Assembly: GCF_031585635.1 (NCBI RefSeq)
Contig: NZ_CP134195.1
Coordinates: forward strand, 1,984,001 to 2,048,000
Length of the DNA stretch: 64,000 bases
Direction of reading: 5' to 3'
From: Paraburkholderia sp. FT54
Lineage (GTDB): Bacteria > Pseudomonadota > Gammaproteobacteria > Burkholderiales > Burkholderiaceae
Shown: in pieces, positions 52,531 to 61,487 of the stretch
Position numbering within the stretch: position 1 is the stretch's first letter
Layout: each line of letters starts with the position of its first letter
Translations under genes and position numbers: made by a program
The notes under the pieces: model-generated
Told to the model about the DNA's origin: nothing
What the model saw: the letters and a program-made list of their open reading frames with translations, nothing else
Database searches by the model: none

Positions 52531-53481
52531 ATGCACCGGATCGGATATTTGTTGAGCGATCGTTTTCAGGTCATGGCGCTCGCGTCACAGTCGGTTTTCG
52601 AGTACGCGAACATTGCGGCGGGCGAAGCCTTCTACAGCATCGAGAACTTTTCGGTGGCGGGCGGCGAGGTGCGTTCGTCGCTCGGCATGGCGGTGGGCAC
52701 ACGGCCGCTAGGCGGGCGCATGGCGATCGACACGTGGATCGCGGCGGGCGTCAACAACCCGCTCACCGCACCGCCGTCCGCCGAAGTGCTCAGGTTCCTG
52801 CGCAAGGCGGCGTTGCGCGCGCGGCGCATTGCCGGCATCTGCACCGGCGGTTTCGTGCTGGCTGAAGCGGGGCTGCTCGCGAACCGGCACGCGACCACGC
52901 ATTGGGCCTACGCGCGCGCGATGACAGGCAGGTTTCCGGACATCCAGCTCGACGAAGACCGCATCTACGTGGTCGATGGCCCGATCTGGACCTCGGCGGG
53001 CATGACCGCCGGACTCGACCTCGCACTCGGGATGGTCGAGAAGGACCTCGGCGCCGATATCGCGCGTTCAGTCGCGCACAAGCTCGTCATGCATCAACGG
53101 CGCTCGGGCGGCCAGTCGCAGCATTCGGAAATGCTCGACCTGGCGCCGAAGTCCGACCGCATCCAGGACGCGCTGAACTATGCGCGCAAGCATCTGAGCC
53201 GGCCACTCACTGTCGAAGAGCTCGCGAGTCAGGCGCATCTGAGCCCGCGGCAGTTCAGCCGGGTGTTCACTCTGGAGACGGGACAATCGCCCGCGAAGGC
53301 GATCGAAGGGTTGCGGCTCGAAGCCGCGCGGTTGATGATCGAAAAGAGCCGGCATTCGCTGGAGGTGATCGCGAAAGAGACGGGGTTTCGCGATCGCCGG
53401 CATATGCGCGAAGTGTTCATGCGCGGGTTTGGCGTGCCGCCGCGGGAGATGCGCGGCGAGGCCCGCGCGGGCGCGCGATAA
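52531..53481 (+). CDS. GlxA-family transcriptional regulator (DJ-1 + AraC HTH)
   Basis: 316 residues. N-terminal DJ-1/PfpI-like domain about 1-190 (RIAGICTGGFVLAEAGLLAN carries the Cys; WTSAGMTAGLDLALGMVEKD), C-terminal AraC HTH about 210-310 (LSRPLTVEELASQAHLSPRQ, FSRVFTLETGQSPAKAIEGL, GFRDRRHMREVFMRGFGVPP). Such regulators respond to small amines or metabolites. Divergent from, and probably regulating, the epoxide hydrolase. Confidence 0.9.
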   Translation: MHRIGYLLSDRFQVMALASQSVFEYANIAAGEAFYSIENFSVAGGEVRSSLGMAVGTRPLGGRMAIDTWIAAGVNNPLTAPPSAEVLRFLRKAALRARRIAGICTGGFVLAEAGLLANRHATTHWAYARAMTGRFPDIQLDEDRIYVVDGPIWTSAGMTAGLDLALGMVEKDLGADIARSVAHKLVMHQRRSGGQSQHSEMLDLAPKSDRIQDALNYARKHLSRPLTVEELASQAHLSPRQFSRVFTLETGQSPAKAIEGLRLEAARLMIEKSRHSLEVIAKETGFRDRRHMREVFMRGFGVPPREMRGEARAGAR

Positions 53482-53498
53482 GACAACCGCGCAGCCGG

Positions 53499-54197
53499 TC
53501 AACGAGCGCCGCTCGCCAACTGGAAGCGCCACCGGGCGAGATTCTGCGGATGGTCCACCGTCGCTTTCTGTATGTCGCCTCGAATCAGGTGGCAGATGGT
53601 GAGTTGTCCCCTGAACGTTTCCAGTATTTGCACGAGCCTCACGCGCTCCGTGTGGCCTGAAAATCCCAGATCGAAATAAATGACGCGACGCCGCGTGTTC
53701 CCGGTCACGAGACTGTCGCCGCCACCGCCGCCCGAACCGCCGGCGATTCCCATCGACGGCACGTCGCGAATCGCCAGGTTCCACGAGAAGCCGTTCTCCG
53801 CAATCCACTTCTTCGCGTCTTCATCGCTTTTCATTGCCTTGAGGGCGGCGGGCGGACGGTTGATGTCGTCCGTCGCCATCAGATACCGGTATGAATGCCA
53901 GATCCTGAACGTGTTCGAGGCCGGCTTGAACGCGTACATGTCCTTGTCCACCTCGTCGACAAACACCCATTGCTGCGCCGAATCATCGTAGCGGAACCAT
54001 TCGATGCGCTCGTTCCATTGCAGCACTGGGGCGTCGATGTCGGCACCCGAGAACGTGCCCAACGTACGCGCCTTCACGTTGATGCGAAAGCTCAGGTCGA
54101 AGTGATGACCGGCAGGTTCGGTTGAAAGGCGGCCTCCGACCGGCGTAATTCTCTCGTAGGGAATCGACAATTCTTCGATGGTCATTTTTGCTTTCAT
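53499..54197 (-). CDS. Hypothetical protein, 232 residues
   Basis: Starts MKAKMTIEELSIPYERITPV at an ATG with GGAGATG upstream; the open frame continues 56 codons further without a start site. No signal peptide. Beta-rich, with RLSTEPAGHHFDLSFRINVK, WNERIEWFRYDDSAQQWVFV, IWHSYRYLMATDDINRPPAA and a Gly-rich loop SMGIAGGSGGGGGDSLVT, then IYFDLGFSGHTERVRLVQIL. I do not recognise a family. Convergent with the GlxA regulator and divergent from the SOD gene. Confidence 0.65.
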   Translation of the reverse strand: MKAKMTIEELSIPYERITPVGGRLSTEPAGHHFDLSFRINVKARTLGTFSGADIDAPVLQWNERIEWFRYDDSAQQWVFVDEVDKDMYAFKPASNTFRIWHSYRYLMATDDINRPPAALKAMKSDEDAKKWIAENGFSWNLAIRDVPSMGIAGGSGGGGGDSLVTGNTRRRVIYFDLGFSGHTERVRLVQILETFRGQLTICHLIRGDIQKATVDHPQNLARWRFQLASGAR

Positions 54198-54367
54198 TGC
54201 ATCTCCGCTGGCGGTTTCTTCATGTGCAAAGAACAGCCGTGCAACGCCGTTATTCCGCCTGCAACCGCACGGGGCGATTTCAGAACGGCGTGGAATAGAT
54301 GCCAATGACCAGGTGTTGTGTGAGCAGACCGGGTGAACCGGTCGCCCACACAACAACAGGTTCAAAC

Positions 54368-55138
54368 ATGCTCAACTCCTTCATTTCCCGGCGACGTCTG
54401 ATGACGGCGGGGTCCATGGCTTCATTCAGCCTGCTGTTTTCGAAGATAGCGTACGGCGCTGGCGCTCCCGACGCCGGGCCCGCCGCAAGCATGGCGACGA
54501 GTGTCGTTCCGGCATTTCTCGGCTCGTCGCCGCAAACGCTGCCGCCATTGCCATGGGCCGACAATGCGCTCGAACCGGCCATCTCGGCGCGTACCATCGG
54601 CATTCATCATGGCAAGCACCACCGCGCCTATTTCGACAACCTGCACAAGCTCCTTGCCGGCACGCCGCTCGAACAGGCATCGCTCGAACAGGTCATCATG
54701 CAGTCGCATGACCAGCCCGCGCTCGCCGACGTCTTCAACAACGCCGCGCAAGCATGGAACCACAACTTCTACTGGAACTCGCTGAGCCCGGCGCCGAGCG
54801 CGCCGGGCGAGAAGCTTCAAGCGGCAATTGGTCGCAAGTTCGGTTCCGTCGAGGCACTCGCGAAGACGCTCGCCGCGACGTCGGCATCGCAGTTCGGCAG
54901 CGGCTGGGGATGGCTCGTGCTCGATCGCGGCGAACTCGCGGTCGTCAAGACGAGCAACGCGGAAACACCGTTCACGCGTGGACTCGTGCCGCTGCTGACC
55001 GTCGATGTATGGGAGCATGCGTACTACCTGGACTATCAGAACCGTCGGCCGGATTATCTGGCCGCGACGCTGTCGCGCCACCTGAACTGGGCGTTCGCCT
55101 CGGCCAATCTCGAGCGCGCCTCAGGTGGAGCGGGGTAG
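54368..55138 (+). CDS. Exported iron-type superoxide dismutase
   Basis: 256 residues from the ATG at 54368. N-terminal signal with SRRRLMTAG then SMASFSLLFSKIAYGAG, a Tat-type twin-arginine pattern. The mature SOD domain has metal ligands in TIGIHHGKHHRAYFDN, WNHNFYWNSL and DVWEHAYYLDYQN. ASQFGSGWGWLVLDRGEL is the segment that marks Fe/Mn SODs; the overall form is closer to Fe-SOD. Detoxifies superoxide outside the cytosol. A folded metalloenzyme fits Tat export. The housekeeping cytosolic sodB is expected elsewhere. Confidence 0.88.
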   Translation: MLNSFISRRRLMTAGSMASFSLLFSKIAYGAGAPDAGPAASMATSVVPAFLGSSPQTLPPLPWADNALEPAISARTIGIHHGKHHRAYFDNLHKLLAGTPLEQASLEQVIMQSHDQPALADVFNNAAQAWNHNFYWNSLSPAPSAPGEKLQAAIGRKFGSVEALAKTLAATSASQFGSGWGWLVLDRGELAVVKTSNAETPFTRGLVPLLTVDVWEHAYYLDYQNRRPDYLAATLSRHLNWAFASANLERASGGAG

Positions 55139-55178
55139 TTGCAGGTTTTCATCGTATCGGCTCAAAGGGAGTATCACC

Positions 55179-55682
55179 ATGTTTCGCTTGTCACGCAGAA
55201 TGCGCCATTCGATCGGTGCCGGATGGCTGTTGGCAGTAGTCGGCACGTCGGCCGGCGCCGCCTCGATCGATCCGCCGGATGCGCACGCGCTTTTGAGCGC
55301 GACCGCATCCGGCGTCCAGATTTACTCGTGCGAATACGGCGCGAATCACACGCTCGGCTGGGTGTTCCGCAGTCCGCGCGCCACCTTGTTCGACGCCAGC
55401 GGGACCGCGGTGATCGAGCATTCGGCGGGTCCTTCCTGGGAAGCCCGTGACGGCAGCCGGATCGTGGGCCGTGTCCTCGCGCAGATGCCGGGTAACACGC
55501 CGAACGCCGTGCCGCAGCTCCTGCTGGAAACACATTCGACGGGCGCGAAGGGCATGTTGAGCGACGTGCGCTACGTGCAACGCACGATGACCGCGGGCGG
55601 TGCCGCGCCGACAGCGCCATGCACCGTCGAACACGCGCCTGGCAGCTCGCCGTACATCGCCACTTATACCTTTTTCAAGTAA
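55179..55682 (+). CDS. DUF3455 exported protein
   Basis: 167 residues from the ATG at 55179, with AAAGGGAG upstream. Signal peptide about 1-28 (GAGWLLAVVGTSAGAAS). DUF3455 features: GVQIYSCEYGANHTLGWVFR, SPRATLFDASGTAVIEHSAG, PSWEARDGSRIVGRVL, VRYVQRTMTAGGAAP and C-terminal YIATYTFFK. Function unknown; lies 40 bases after the SOD gene on the same strand and may be co-expressed. Confidence 0.82.
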   Translation: MFRLSRRMRHSIGAGWLLAVVGTSAGAASIDPPDAHALLSATASGVQIYSCEYGANHTLGWVFRSPRATLFDASGTAVIEHSAGPSWEARDGSRIVGRVLAQMPGNTPNAVPQLLLETHSTGAKGMLSDVRYVQRTMTAGGAAPTAPCTVEHAPGSSPYIATYTFFK

Positions 55683-55691
55683 CAAGCGGCT

Positions 55692-55709
55692 GCGGGCGTT
55701 AGCGCCCGC
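55692..55709 (+). terminator. Hairpin after the DUF3455 gene
   Basis: GCGGGCG-TTAG-CGCCCGC, a 7-pair GC hairpin 9 bases after the stop. There is no T tract, so it is either a weak or factor-dependent terminator or an mRNA-stabilising end. Confidence 0.45.
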
Positions 55710-55840
55710 CGGTCGCGATCGTTCATGTTAATTCGGATAACTACGTTTATAAAGTCGATGGAATACGGCGGCCTTTCGCGTGTTATCTGAAGCAAGAGGC
55801 AAATGAACGGACCACCTGGGTTCAACGCACAACGCAGACC

Positions 55841-56197
55841 ATGGAAACTGAATTCATCGCTCATCAGGATTGGACGGAATGGCTGGACGCGCTGTCGGAT
55901 GAAGCGCCGTGCGGACCCGATCTCGAATACGACCCGCGCTTCCGCGAACTCGAGCAAGCCGTTAGCGGACGTCCTGAAGCGGAATACGGCGCCACGCTAG
56001 TCGCCGCCGTACCGCCCGACTGGGTTGCGGCAAACGCCTTGTGCATCGAGTTGATGGCGCATACGCGAGACCTGCGTGTGGTCGCGTGGCTTGCGCGAGC
56101 GCGACTGGCTCGCGAGGGTGTTGCCGGGCTCGCGGATGGCCTCGCGCTCGCCGCGACGCTTCTCGATCGCAACTGGGATCACGTGCATCCGCAACTC
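55841..56197 (+). pseudogene. tssA: Truncated tssA (type VI secretion, ImpA N-terminal domain)
   Basis: From METEFIAHQDWTEWLDALSD the frame gives SDEAPCGPDLEYDPRFRELE, PPDWVAANALCIELMAHTRD and LLDRNWDHVHPQLG, the N-terminal ImpA domain of TssA. Intact TssA is roughly 350-500 residues; here similarity stops after about 119 residues. The frame then reads through sequence that, on the opposite strand, is the start of a different gene. No other type VI genes are in the window. The remnant may still be translated but cannot form the TssA ring. Confidence 0.8.
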
Positions 56198-56407
56198 GGA
56201 TGGATTGAAGGCGATACCCCAGCCGTTCTTGAGATTGGCATCCGTGTTCGGTGCGCTCACGCTGCCGTCGGAAACCAGCACGGTGGCCTTGAAAGGGCCG
56301 GTGGCCGGGGTCGGCGGCGTGGCATTGTCGCTGCCGCCGCACGCGGTGAGTATTACCGTGCAAGCGGCGAAAGACCAGGCAATCACTGCCTTTTGACGCA
56401 GTTTCAT
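56198..56407 (-). pseudogene. 5' fragment of a TIGR03118-type lipoprotein gene
   Basis: From the ATG at 56407 (AAGGAA upstream): MKLRQKAVIAWSFAACTVIL with lipobox LTACGG, then GPFKATVLVSDGSVSAPNTD and NLKNGWGIAFNPS, the beginning of TIGR03118 beta-propeller proteins (usually 350 or more residues). After FNPS the frame is antisense tssA and meaningless. The gene is cut after about 70 residues at the junction with the tssA fragment. Confidence 0.7.
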
Positions 56408-56728
56408 TTCGCTGATTCCTTTTCGTGTTCGGAGTAGCGCCCGCCGCAATCGTCTTTCTATCTGCGATGCACGCGAACGAACGATCCCGGAGTGCGCAAA
56501 GAAATGGCCGTGCAATCACGGAGCAGTCATTCCGCGGACCGAATTGCCCAATCCCTTTGGCGCTGAATCGTCCTTCTCCGAACGCCTGTGCTGACGGCTT
56601 TATTCCACGACGGCAACGAGCCGTGGACGACGAGAAGCGTTGTGCTTCTCTGGAATACCTCGTCGGCCAAGGGTGTTATGAGAATTGCAAACCGCGCAAC
56701 TCCCTTCGTCGCCCGATTCGAGGATCCC
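56408..56728 (+). other. 321-base intergenic region
   Basis: Between the truncated lipoprotein gene and the universal stress protein. No gene with a family signature; presumably the promoters of both. The frame of the stress-protein gene is open back to 56588 without a start site. Confidence 0.45.
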
Positions 56729-57172
56729 ATGCCTGACCACTACAATCTGCTCGTCTATTACGATGGATCGCCTGAATCCAGATCGGCTTTGCTGCGCGTG
56801 GCCCGTTCGGGGTATGCGCTCACCGCTACCGTTCATGTGCTGTCGGTGGTGGATATCGGCTCGGCCGTGGCCAGCAGTCTCGGATACGTATCGGACGTGG
56901 CGTGTTCACACATGGAAAGCGTGGCAAAACAGACCTTGAAGGAAGCACTGGATCATTTGACACAGAGCGGAACGGTTGCACGCGGATATGTCGCCGTGGG
57001 TAACGTGGTCGATAGCATGGCGAATTACGCAGGCTTGCTCAACGCGGACCTGCTCGTGCTGGGTCACCGGAATCCGCGTGGACTGGCAAGATGGTTAGGC
57101 CAGCCATCTACCCACGCGGAGCTCGTGAAACGTGCCGCGGGGCGTGCTGTGATTACCGTGCCGTTGGACTAG
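56729..57172 (+). CDS. Universal stress protein (UspA family)
   Basis: 147 residues from the ATG at 56729, with GAGGA upstream. USP fold: HYNLLVYYDGSPESRSALLR, VHVLSVVDIGSAVASSLGY, and C-terminal LLVLGHRNPRGLARWLGQPS with AAGRAVITVPLD; the glycine spacing fits ATP-binding USPs. Cytosolic, function in stress survival. Next gene 150 bases away on the same strand. Confidence 0.87.
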   Translation: MPDHYNLLVYYDGSPESRSALLRVARSGYALTATVHVLSVVDIGSAVASSLGYVSDVACSHMESVAKQTLKEALDHLTQSGTVARGYVAVGNVVDSMANYAGLLNADLLVLGHRNPRGLARWLGQPSTHAELVKRAAGRAVITVPLD

Positions 57173-57183
57173 AGGATGGCGCC

Positions 57184-57300
57184 GTGGATCGACATGCCGT
57201 TGTCATTGGCGCGGAGAAGGGGATTGGCGCGGCGCAAGCGCCGGAGCGGAATAATTTCGGCGCGTTGCCTGTTGTGAGGGTAGACCTGTCACCGACAGCC
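57184..57300 (+). pseudogene. Possible fragment of an SDR gene
   Basis: Between the stress protein and the acyl-CoA ligase, the frame VDRHAVVIGAEKGIGAAQA resembles the first beta strand and TGxxxGIG loop of a short-chain dehydrogenase, followed by LPVVRVDLS, like the second or third strand. The rest of the enzyme is absent. Short and without a ribosome site, so possibly coincidental. Confidence 0.3.
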
Positions 57301-57323
57301 AACCGACCCTTGGAGCAACCACC

Positions 57324-58886
57324 ATGTCTCGTCCCGGAACACGCGCGCAACTCATCGAGACGCCGCAACTCGTTACGCTGCCCGAACGCCTGTTCGACTC
57401 TGCCGCGGCTCGCCCTCACGCCGTTGCGCTGATCGCCGGAGACGACGGATGGACCTACGATCGTCTGGCGCGGTACATCAGGAGGCTTTCGCAAGGGCTG
57501 CTCGCTCAGGGTCTGAAACCCGGCGATCGCGTCGCGCTGCACATGACGAACAAACCGGAAACCGTCGCCGCGTATTACGCGTGCATGCTGACAGGCATGA
57601 TCGCGGTGCCGCTGAATAACCGGCTCACACGCGCGGAACTCGAGCCGCAGCTCCGACGCCTGCAGGTTTCGTTGTATCTCGGCCAGACTGATCTATACGG
57701 CGCGATTGCCGCTGTGGATGCTTCGATTCTCGTTGCGGACAAGCGCTTTCTTGTCGACGGCTCGCCGCAGGGCACGCACGCCAGAGCCTGGAGCGAGTTG
57801 ATCGAGCACGAGCTAGACGAGCTGCGGCTCGATCCGGTGCGAGTCGATGAACCAGCGCTGCTGCTGTCGACGTCCGGCACCACGGGCGAACCGAAGTTCG
57901 TCACGCACACCCCGCGCACTGCATGCTCGATGATGCAAGCTTGCCAGGCCATTGCGTCGAGGCCATACGACGTCACGCTGATTGCCACGCCCATGATGCA
58001 TGGTGCGGGGCTCTTCACTGCGCTGACCACGCTCGCCGCAGAAGGCACGTGCGTCCTGCTGGACCGGTTCGAACCGGCGGCCGCCCTCGACCTGATAGAA
58101 CGGCACCGCTGCACGATGATGATGTGGTTGCCGTTCATGTATTCGGAGGCGATCGCCGAGCAGATTGCGCAGCCACGCAACGTCACGTCACTAGGCATCT
58201 GCCTCGTCGGCGGCGACACGACGCCGCCGAGTCTGCAGGAGGAGTTCTTGCGGGTGTTCGGCGTCAGGATGCGCAATTTCCTCGGGATGAGCGAAAGCGC
58301 GGGCACCTTCACCTATGGATTCGATACCGGGCCCGTGTGTCGAGCGGTCGACATGGACCGGGTCCGCCTCGTCGACACGGAGGGCAACACGGTCAGGCGC
58401 GGCGAAGCGGGCGAACTGTTGTTGCGCGGACCGAACCTGTTCGTCGGCTATTGGCTCGGCCCCGGACGCATTGACGACGCACGCAAGGATGGCTGGTGGG
58501 CCACCGGCGACGTGCTGCGCGAGGACGAAGCCGGCGATTTCTGGTACGTCGCCAGAAAGAAAAACCTGATCATTCGCGGCGGGTCGAACATCTCGCCGAC
58601 CGAAATTGAGCATGCGCTCACCGTCCATCGCGGCGTGCGCGAAGCGGCGATAGTCGGCGTACCGGACCCCGTCCTCGGTCAGCGCGTGATCGGTTTCGTT
58701 GAACTGACCGAAGCCGTGACGCAGATCGGGGACGTGTTGCGCGACCTGTCCACCAGGGTGGCAAGCTACAAGATGCCGGAGCGGCTCATCGTCGTTGAGC
58801 AGTTGCCGCGCAATTCGTTAGGCAAAGTGGACCGGGCCAAACTGAAAGCCATCGGCGAGCGTCTGGACGATTGGCGCGCGGCGTGA
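57324..58886 (+). CDS. Acyl-CoA synthetase / AMP-dependent ligase
   Basis: 520 residues, TTGGAG upstream of the ATG. ANL-superfamily motifs: P-loop LLLSTSGTTGEPKFVTHT, FLGMSESAGTFTYG, GWWATGDVLREDEAGDFWYV, hinge RKKNLIIRGGSNISPTEIEH, and the catalytic C-terminal Lys in PRNSLGKVDRAKL. Activates a carboxylic acid as acyl-AMP then acyl-CoA. Substrate class (short/medium chain or aryl) cannot be set. Stands alone. Confidence 0.9.
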   Translation: MSRPGTRAQLIETPQLVTLPERLFDSAAARPHAVALIAGDDGWTYDRLARYIRRLSQGLLAQGLKPGDRVALHMTNKPETVAAYYACMLTGMIAVPLNNRLTRAELEPQLRRLQVSLYLGQTDLYGAIAAVDASILVADKRFLVDGSPQGTHARAWSELIEHELDELRLDPVRVDEPALLLSTSGTTGEPKFVTHTPRTACSMMQACQAIASRPYDVTLIATPMMHGAGLFTALTTLAAEGTCVLLDRFEPAAALDLIERHRCTMMMWLPFMYSEAIAEQIAQPRNVTSLGICLVGGDTTPPSLQEEFLRVFGVRMRNFLGMSESAGTFTYGFDTGPVCRAVDMDRVRLVDTEGNTVRRGEAGELLLRGPNLFVGYWLGPGRIDDARKDGWWATGDVLREDEAGDFWYVARKKNLIIRGGSNISPTEIEHALTVHRGVREAAIVGVPDPVLGQRVIGFVELTEAVTQIGDVLRDLSTRVASYKMPERLIVVEQLPRNSLGKVDRAKLKAIGERLDDWRAA

Positions 58887-59003
58887 ACGGGCAATGTGTG
58901 TCCGGTAGCTGCGAAACCCAATTTCGCACGATACGGGCTGCGGACATGCGGATGCCCGTCGTTCCATTTGCTCGCCTTTGGTGTCCAGCGCGTTGCTTCA
59001 TGC

Positions 59004-59411
59004 TCACGGGCGCGTTGATTTCGAATAACGTCCGTTCTCTGGGGGAATCAGGCGCCAGGTCAACACCACCACCAGACCAAAAGCGACATACAGAAGGGTG
59101 AAGACCCAGGCCGGCAAATCGTAGTACAGCAGGCGGCTCACCCAACGCTGGATGAAGCCTTGCGTGAGTCCCTGTGGTTCCAGCGAACCCGTGCGCAGCC
59201 AGTCCTCGAGCGTCGTCAACGGACACGCGATACCAAGCAGCGACAGTGTGGCCACGATAACGATCGCTAACAGATGTACGAGCCGGAAAAACCGCTGGCG
59301 TATCCACTTCCAGCGAAGACCGGCACCCACCCAGATCGCGATGAATCCGCTCACGATGAAAACCGCAAGCAGCGCGTGCGCGACAAGCACCGCATCGGCC
59401 AGCCAGATCAT
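59004..59411 (-). CDS. DUF2784 membrane protein
   Basis: 135 residues. About four helices (LADAVLVAHALLAVFIVSGF; LVHLLAIVIVATLSLLGIAC; YDLPAWVFTLLYVAFGLVVV) and the family motif CPLTTLEDWLR between helices. Inner membrane, function unknown. Shares a strand with the small genes at 59432 and 59631. Confidence 0.85.
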   Translation of the reverse strand: MIWLADAVLVAHALLAVFIVSGFIAIWVGAGLRWKWIRQRFFRLVHLLAIVIVATLSLLGIACPLTTLEDWLRTGSLEPQGLTQGFIQRWVSRLLYYDLPAWVFTLLYVAFGLVVVLTWRLIPPENGRYSKSTRP

Positions 59412-59431
59412 GAAGGCTTTCGCGCGGCCCT

Positions 59432-59590
59432 TTAGCGCCTATGCCGCATCACTTCCCAACAGTCGCGATGGTCCATCCGCCTGAGTTGCCGCCGCCGTAT
59501 CATTTCGCGCCAGTAATGTCCGGCGACCAACAGCACGGCGACGCTCAGCCCAAACAGACCCAAGACGATTCCTGCCCCCGATTCGGCCAT
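59432..59590 (-). CDS. Small single-pass membrane protein
   Basis: 52 residues from MAESGAGIVLGLFGLSVAVL, with GGAGTG seven bases upstream. One helix (residues about 6-24), then a basic tail REMIRRRQLRRMDHRDCWEV. Lies 20 bases upstream of the DUF2784 gene on the same strand, so likely co-transcribed. No family recognised. Confidence 0.6.
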   Translation of the reverse strand: MAESGAGIVLGLFGLSVAVLLVAGHYWREMIRRRQLRRMDHRDCWEVMRHRR

Positions 59591-59630
59591 GCAACACTCC
59601 TTGACTGTGCAACTGATCAAGCGATACGTG

Positions 59631-59837
59631 TCATTCGTCGTTCAGGATACGCGCGGCGGCGTTCAGAAACATCTGACCGTCATCGGTAATGAGAGGGCGT
59701 TGCTGCCCGGAGGCGAGGTCTTCCAGCGTGACGAGTTGGCGCTCCAGAAGCGCTTCCAGATCGGCACCGTCCAGACTCAGCAGATCCGGTGCATCCTTGA
59801 GCAACATGAGGGTCGCGAATTCGTGTGGACTGAGCAT
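59631..59837 (-). CDS. Small hypothetical protein
   Basis: 68 residues, MLSPHEFATLMLLKDAPDLL on; a good GGAG site eight bases before the ATG. Contains LDGADLEALLERQLVTLEDL and PLITDDGQMFLNAAARILND, which reads like a small winged-helix (preference for hydrophobic heptads and a PxITxxG wing). Could be a DNA- or protein-binding factor. First of three small genes on this strand. Confidence 0.6.
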   Translation of the reverse strand: MLSPHEFATLMLLKDAPDLLSLDGADLEALLERQLVTLEDLASGQQRPLITDDGQMFLNAAARILNDE

Positions 59838-60179
59838 CGTCGTCTCCTGGCTGAGCTTGCTGCTTCGCTGGGAACCTGATCCGTTGGCCTCGCTTTGCGA
59901 GCAGGATCAATCTTGTGATGACGGCTGCTGCATGTCACCTCGCGTTCGGGGACATGTCGCGCGCCGAGGTGCTCATCTTAATGCTGAGGCCCGCCATAGA
60001 TCAACATGTGGGAAAGCTTTTTTTGAGCCGCTTTGCGCCAGGTGTTCGTCGGCGCCATACTTGATGCCTGCGAGTTCTATCCTGACGAATAGCCTGGCAG
60101 CGCTTCCATATACCGCCTCCATACGCGAAGGGAGGCCCATATGCCGGGCGCTGCGATCAAAACCTGAAGGAGATAACAC
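59838..60179. other. 342-base divergent intergenic region
   Basis: Separates the small minus-strand genes from the amidohydrolase. No gene seen. Contains the strong Shine-Dalgarno GAAGGAGA at 60167-60174 for the downstream TTG start. Confidence 0.45.
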
Positions 60180-61430
60180 TTGACCAGCTTCATCCTACGT
60201 AACGGTGCGCTACTTGATCCTACCCATCCGGACCTGCTGGAGGGCTTCGAAATCCTCATCGAAGACGGGTTCGTGCGCGAAGTGTCCGATCGACCGATCA
60301 AAAGCAGCAACGCGCGCGTGATCGACGTCAAAGGCAAAACGATCATGCCGGGTTTGATCGATCTCCACGTGCACGTCGTCGCAATCGGGTTCAATCTGCC
60401 GCGCGTGGCGACGCTGCCGAATGTGCTCGTCACGCTGCGCGCCGTGCCGATCATGCGCGCGATGCTGCGCCGCGGCTTCACCACCGTGCGCGATGCGGGC
60501 GGGGCAGGGTATCCATTCAAGCAGGCCGTCGAGTCGGGGCTCATCGAAGGTCCACGTCTTTTCGTATCCGGCCGCGCGTTGAGCCAGACGGGCGGACACG
60601 CCGATCCGCGCGCCCGCTCCGACTACATGCCATCCGATTCACCGTGCGGATGCTGCGTGCGCGTAGGCGCGCTCGGCCGCGTGGCGGACGGTGTCGACGA
60701 AGTGCGCCGGGCCGTGCGCGAGGAACTGCAGATGGGCGCCGACCAGATCAAGATCATGGCTTCGGGCGGGGTTGCTTCACCCACCGATCCGGTCGGCGCA
60801 TTCGGTTACTCCGAAGACGAGATCCGCGCCATCGTCGCCGAAGCTCAAGGGCGCGGCACGTATGTGCTGGCGCATGCCTATACGCCTGAGGCGATCGCGC
60901 GCGCCGTGCGTTGTGGCGTGCGCACGATCGAGCACGGCAATCTGATCGACGAGGAGACCGCGCGCCTCGTCGCGGAGCACGGAGCGTATGTCGTGCCGAC
61001 CCTCGTCACTTACGACGCCCTTGCAAGCGAGGGCGAGAAATATGGGCTGCCGCCGGCCAGCATCGCCAAGGTCGCGGACGTGCACGGCGCGGGTCTGCAC
61101 TCGATTGAAATCATGAAACGCGCCGGCGTCAAAATGGGCTTCGGCACGGACCTGCTCGGCGAGGCGCAGCGGCTGCAAAGCGATGAGTTCCGGATTCTGG
61201 CCGACGTCATGTCGCCGGCCGAGGTGATCGCGAGCGCGACCCTCGTCGGCGCGGAAGTGCTCGGCATGCAGGACAAACTCGGCAGAATCATGCCGGGCGC
61301 CCATGCCGATGTGCTGGTGGTCGATGGCAATCCCTTGAAGTCCGTCGATTGCCTGTTAGGCCAGGGCGAGCATATTCCGCTCGTGATGAAGGATGGCCGG
61401 ATCTTCGTCAACGAACTCGAAAGCGCCTGA
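60180..61430 (+). CDS. Amidohydrolase, imidazolonepropionase-like
   Basis: 416 residues from a TTG at 60180 directly after GAAGGAGATAACAC. Metal-dependent amidohydrolase: MPGLIDLHVHV (two metal His), a Lys in QIKIMASGGVASP that can be carboxylated, YVLAHAYTPEAIARAV, TIEHGNLID and catalytic Asp in MGFGTDLLGEA. Relatives act as Xaa-Pro dipeptidases, imidazolonepropionases or organophosphate-active hydrolases. Followed by an MFS transporter on the same strand, suggesting uptake and hydrolysis of one compound. Confidence 0.87.
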   Translation: MTSFILRNGALLDPTHPDLLEGFEILIEDGFVREVSDRPIKSSNARVIDVKGKTIMPGLIDLHVHVVAIGFNLPRVATLPNVLVTLRAVPIMRAMLRRGFTTVRDAGGAGYPFKQAVESGLIEGPRLFVSGRALSQTGGHADPRARSDYMPSDSPCGCCVRVGALGRVADGVDEVRRAVREELQMGADQIKIMASGGVASPTDPVGAFGYSEDEIRAIVAEAQGRGTYVLAHAYTPEAIARAVRCGVRTIEHGNLIDEETARLVAEHGAYVVPTLVTYDALASEGEKYGLPPASIAKVADVHGAGLHSIEIMKRAGVKMGFGTDLLGEAQRLQSDEFRILADVMSPAEVIASATLVGAEVLGMQDKLGRIMPGAHADVLVVDGNPLKSVDCLLGQGEHIPLVMKDGRIFVNELESA

Positions 61431-61487
61431 CCTTATAAGAGCCCGCCCGCGTTCGCGGCGCCCCACAGTCCCAACTGGAGCTTGTTC

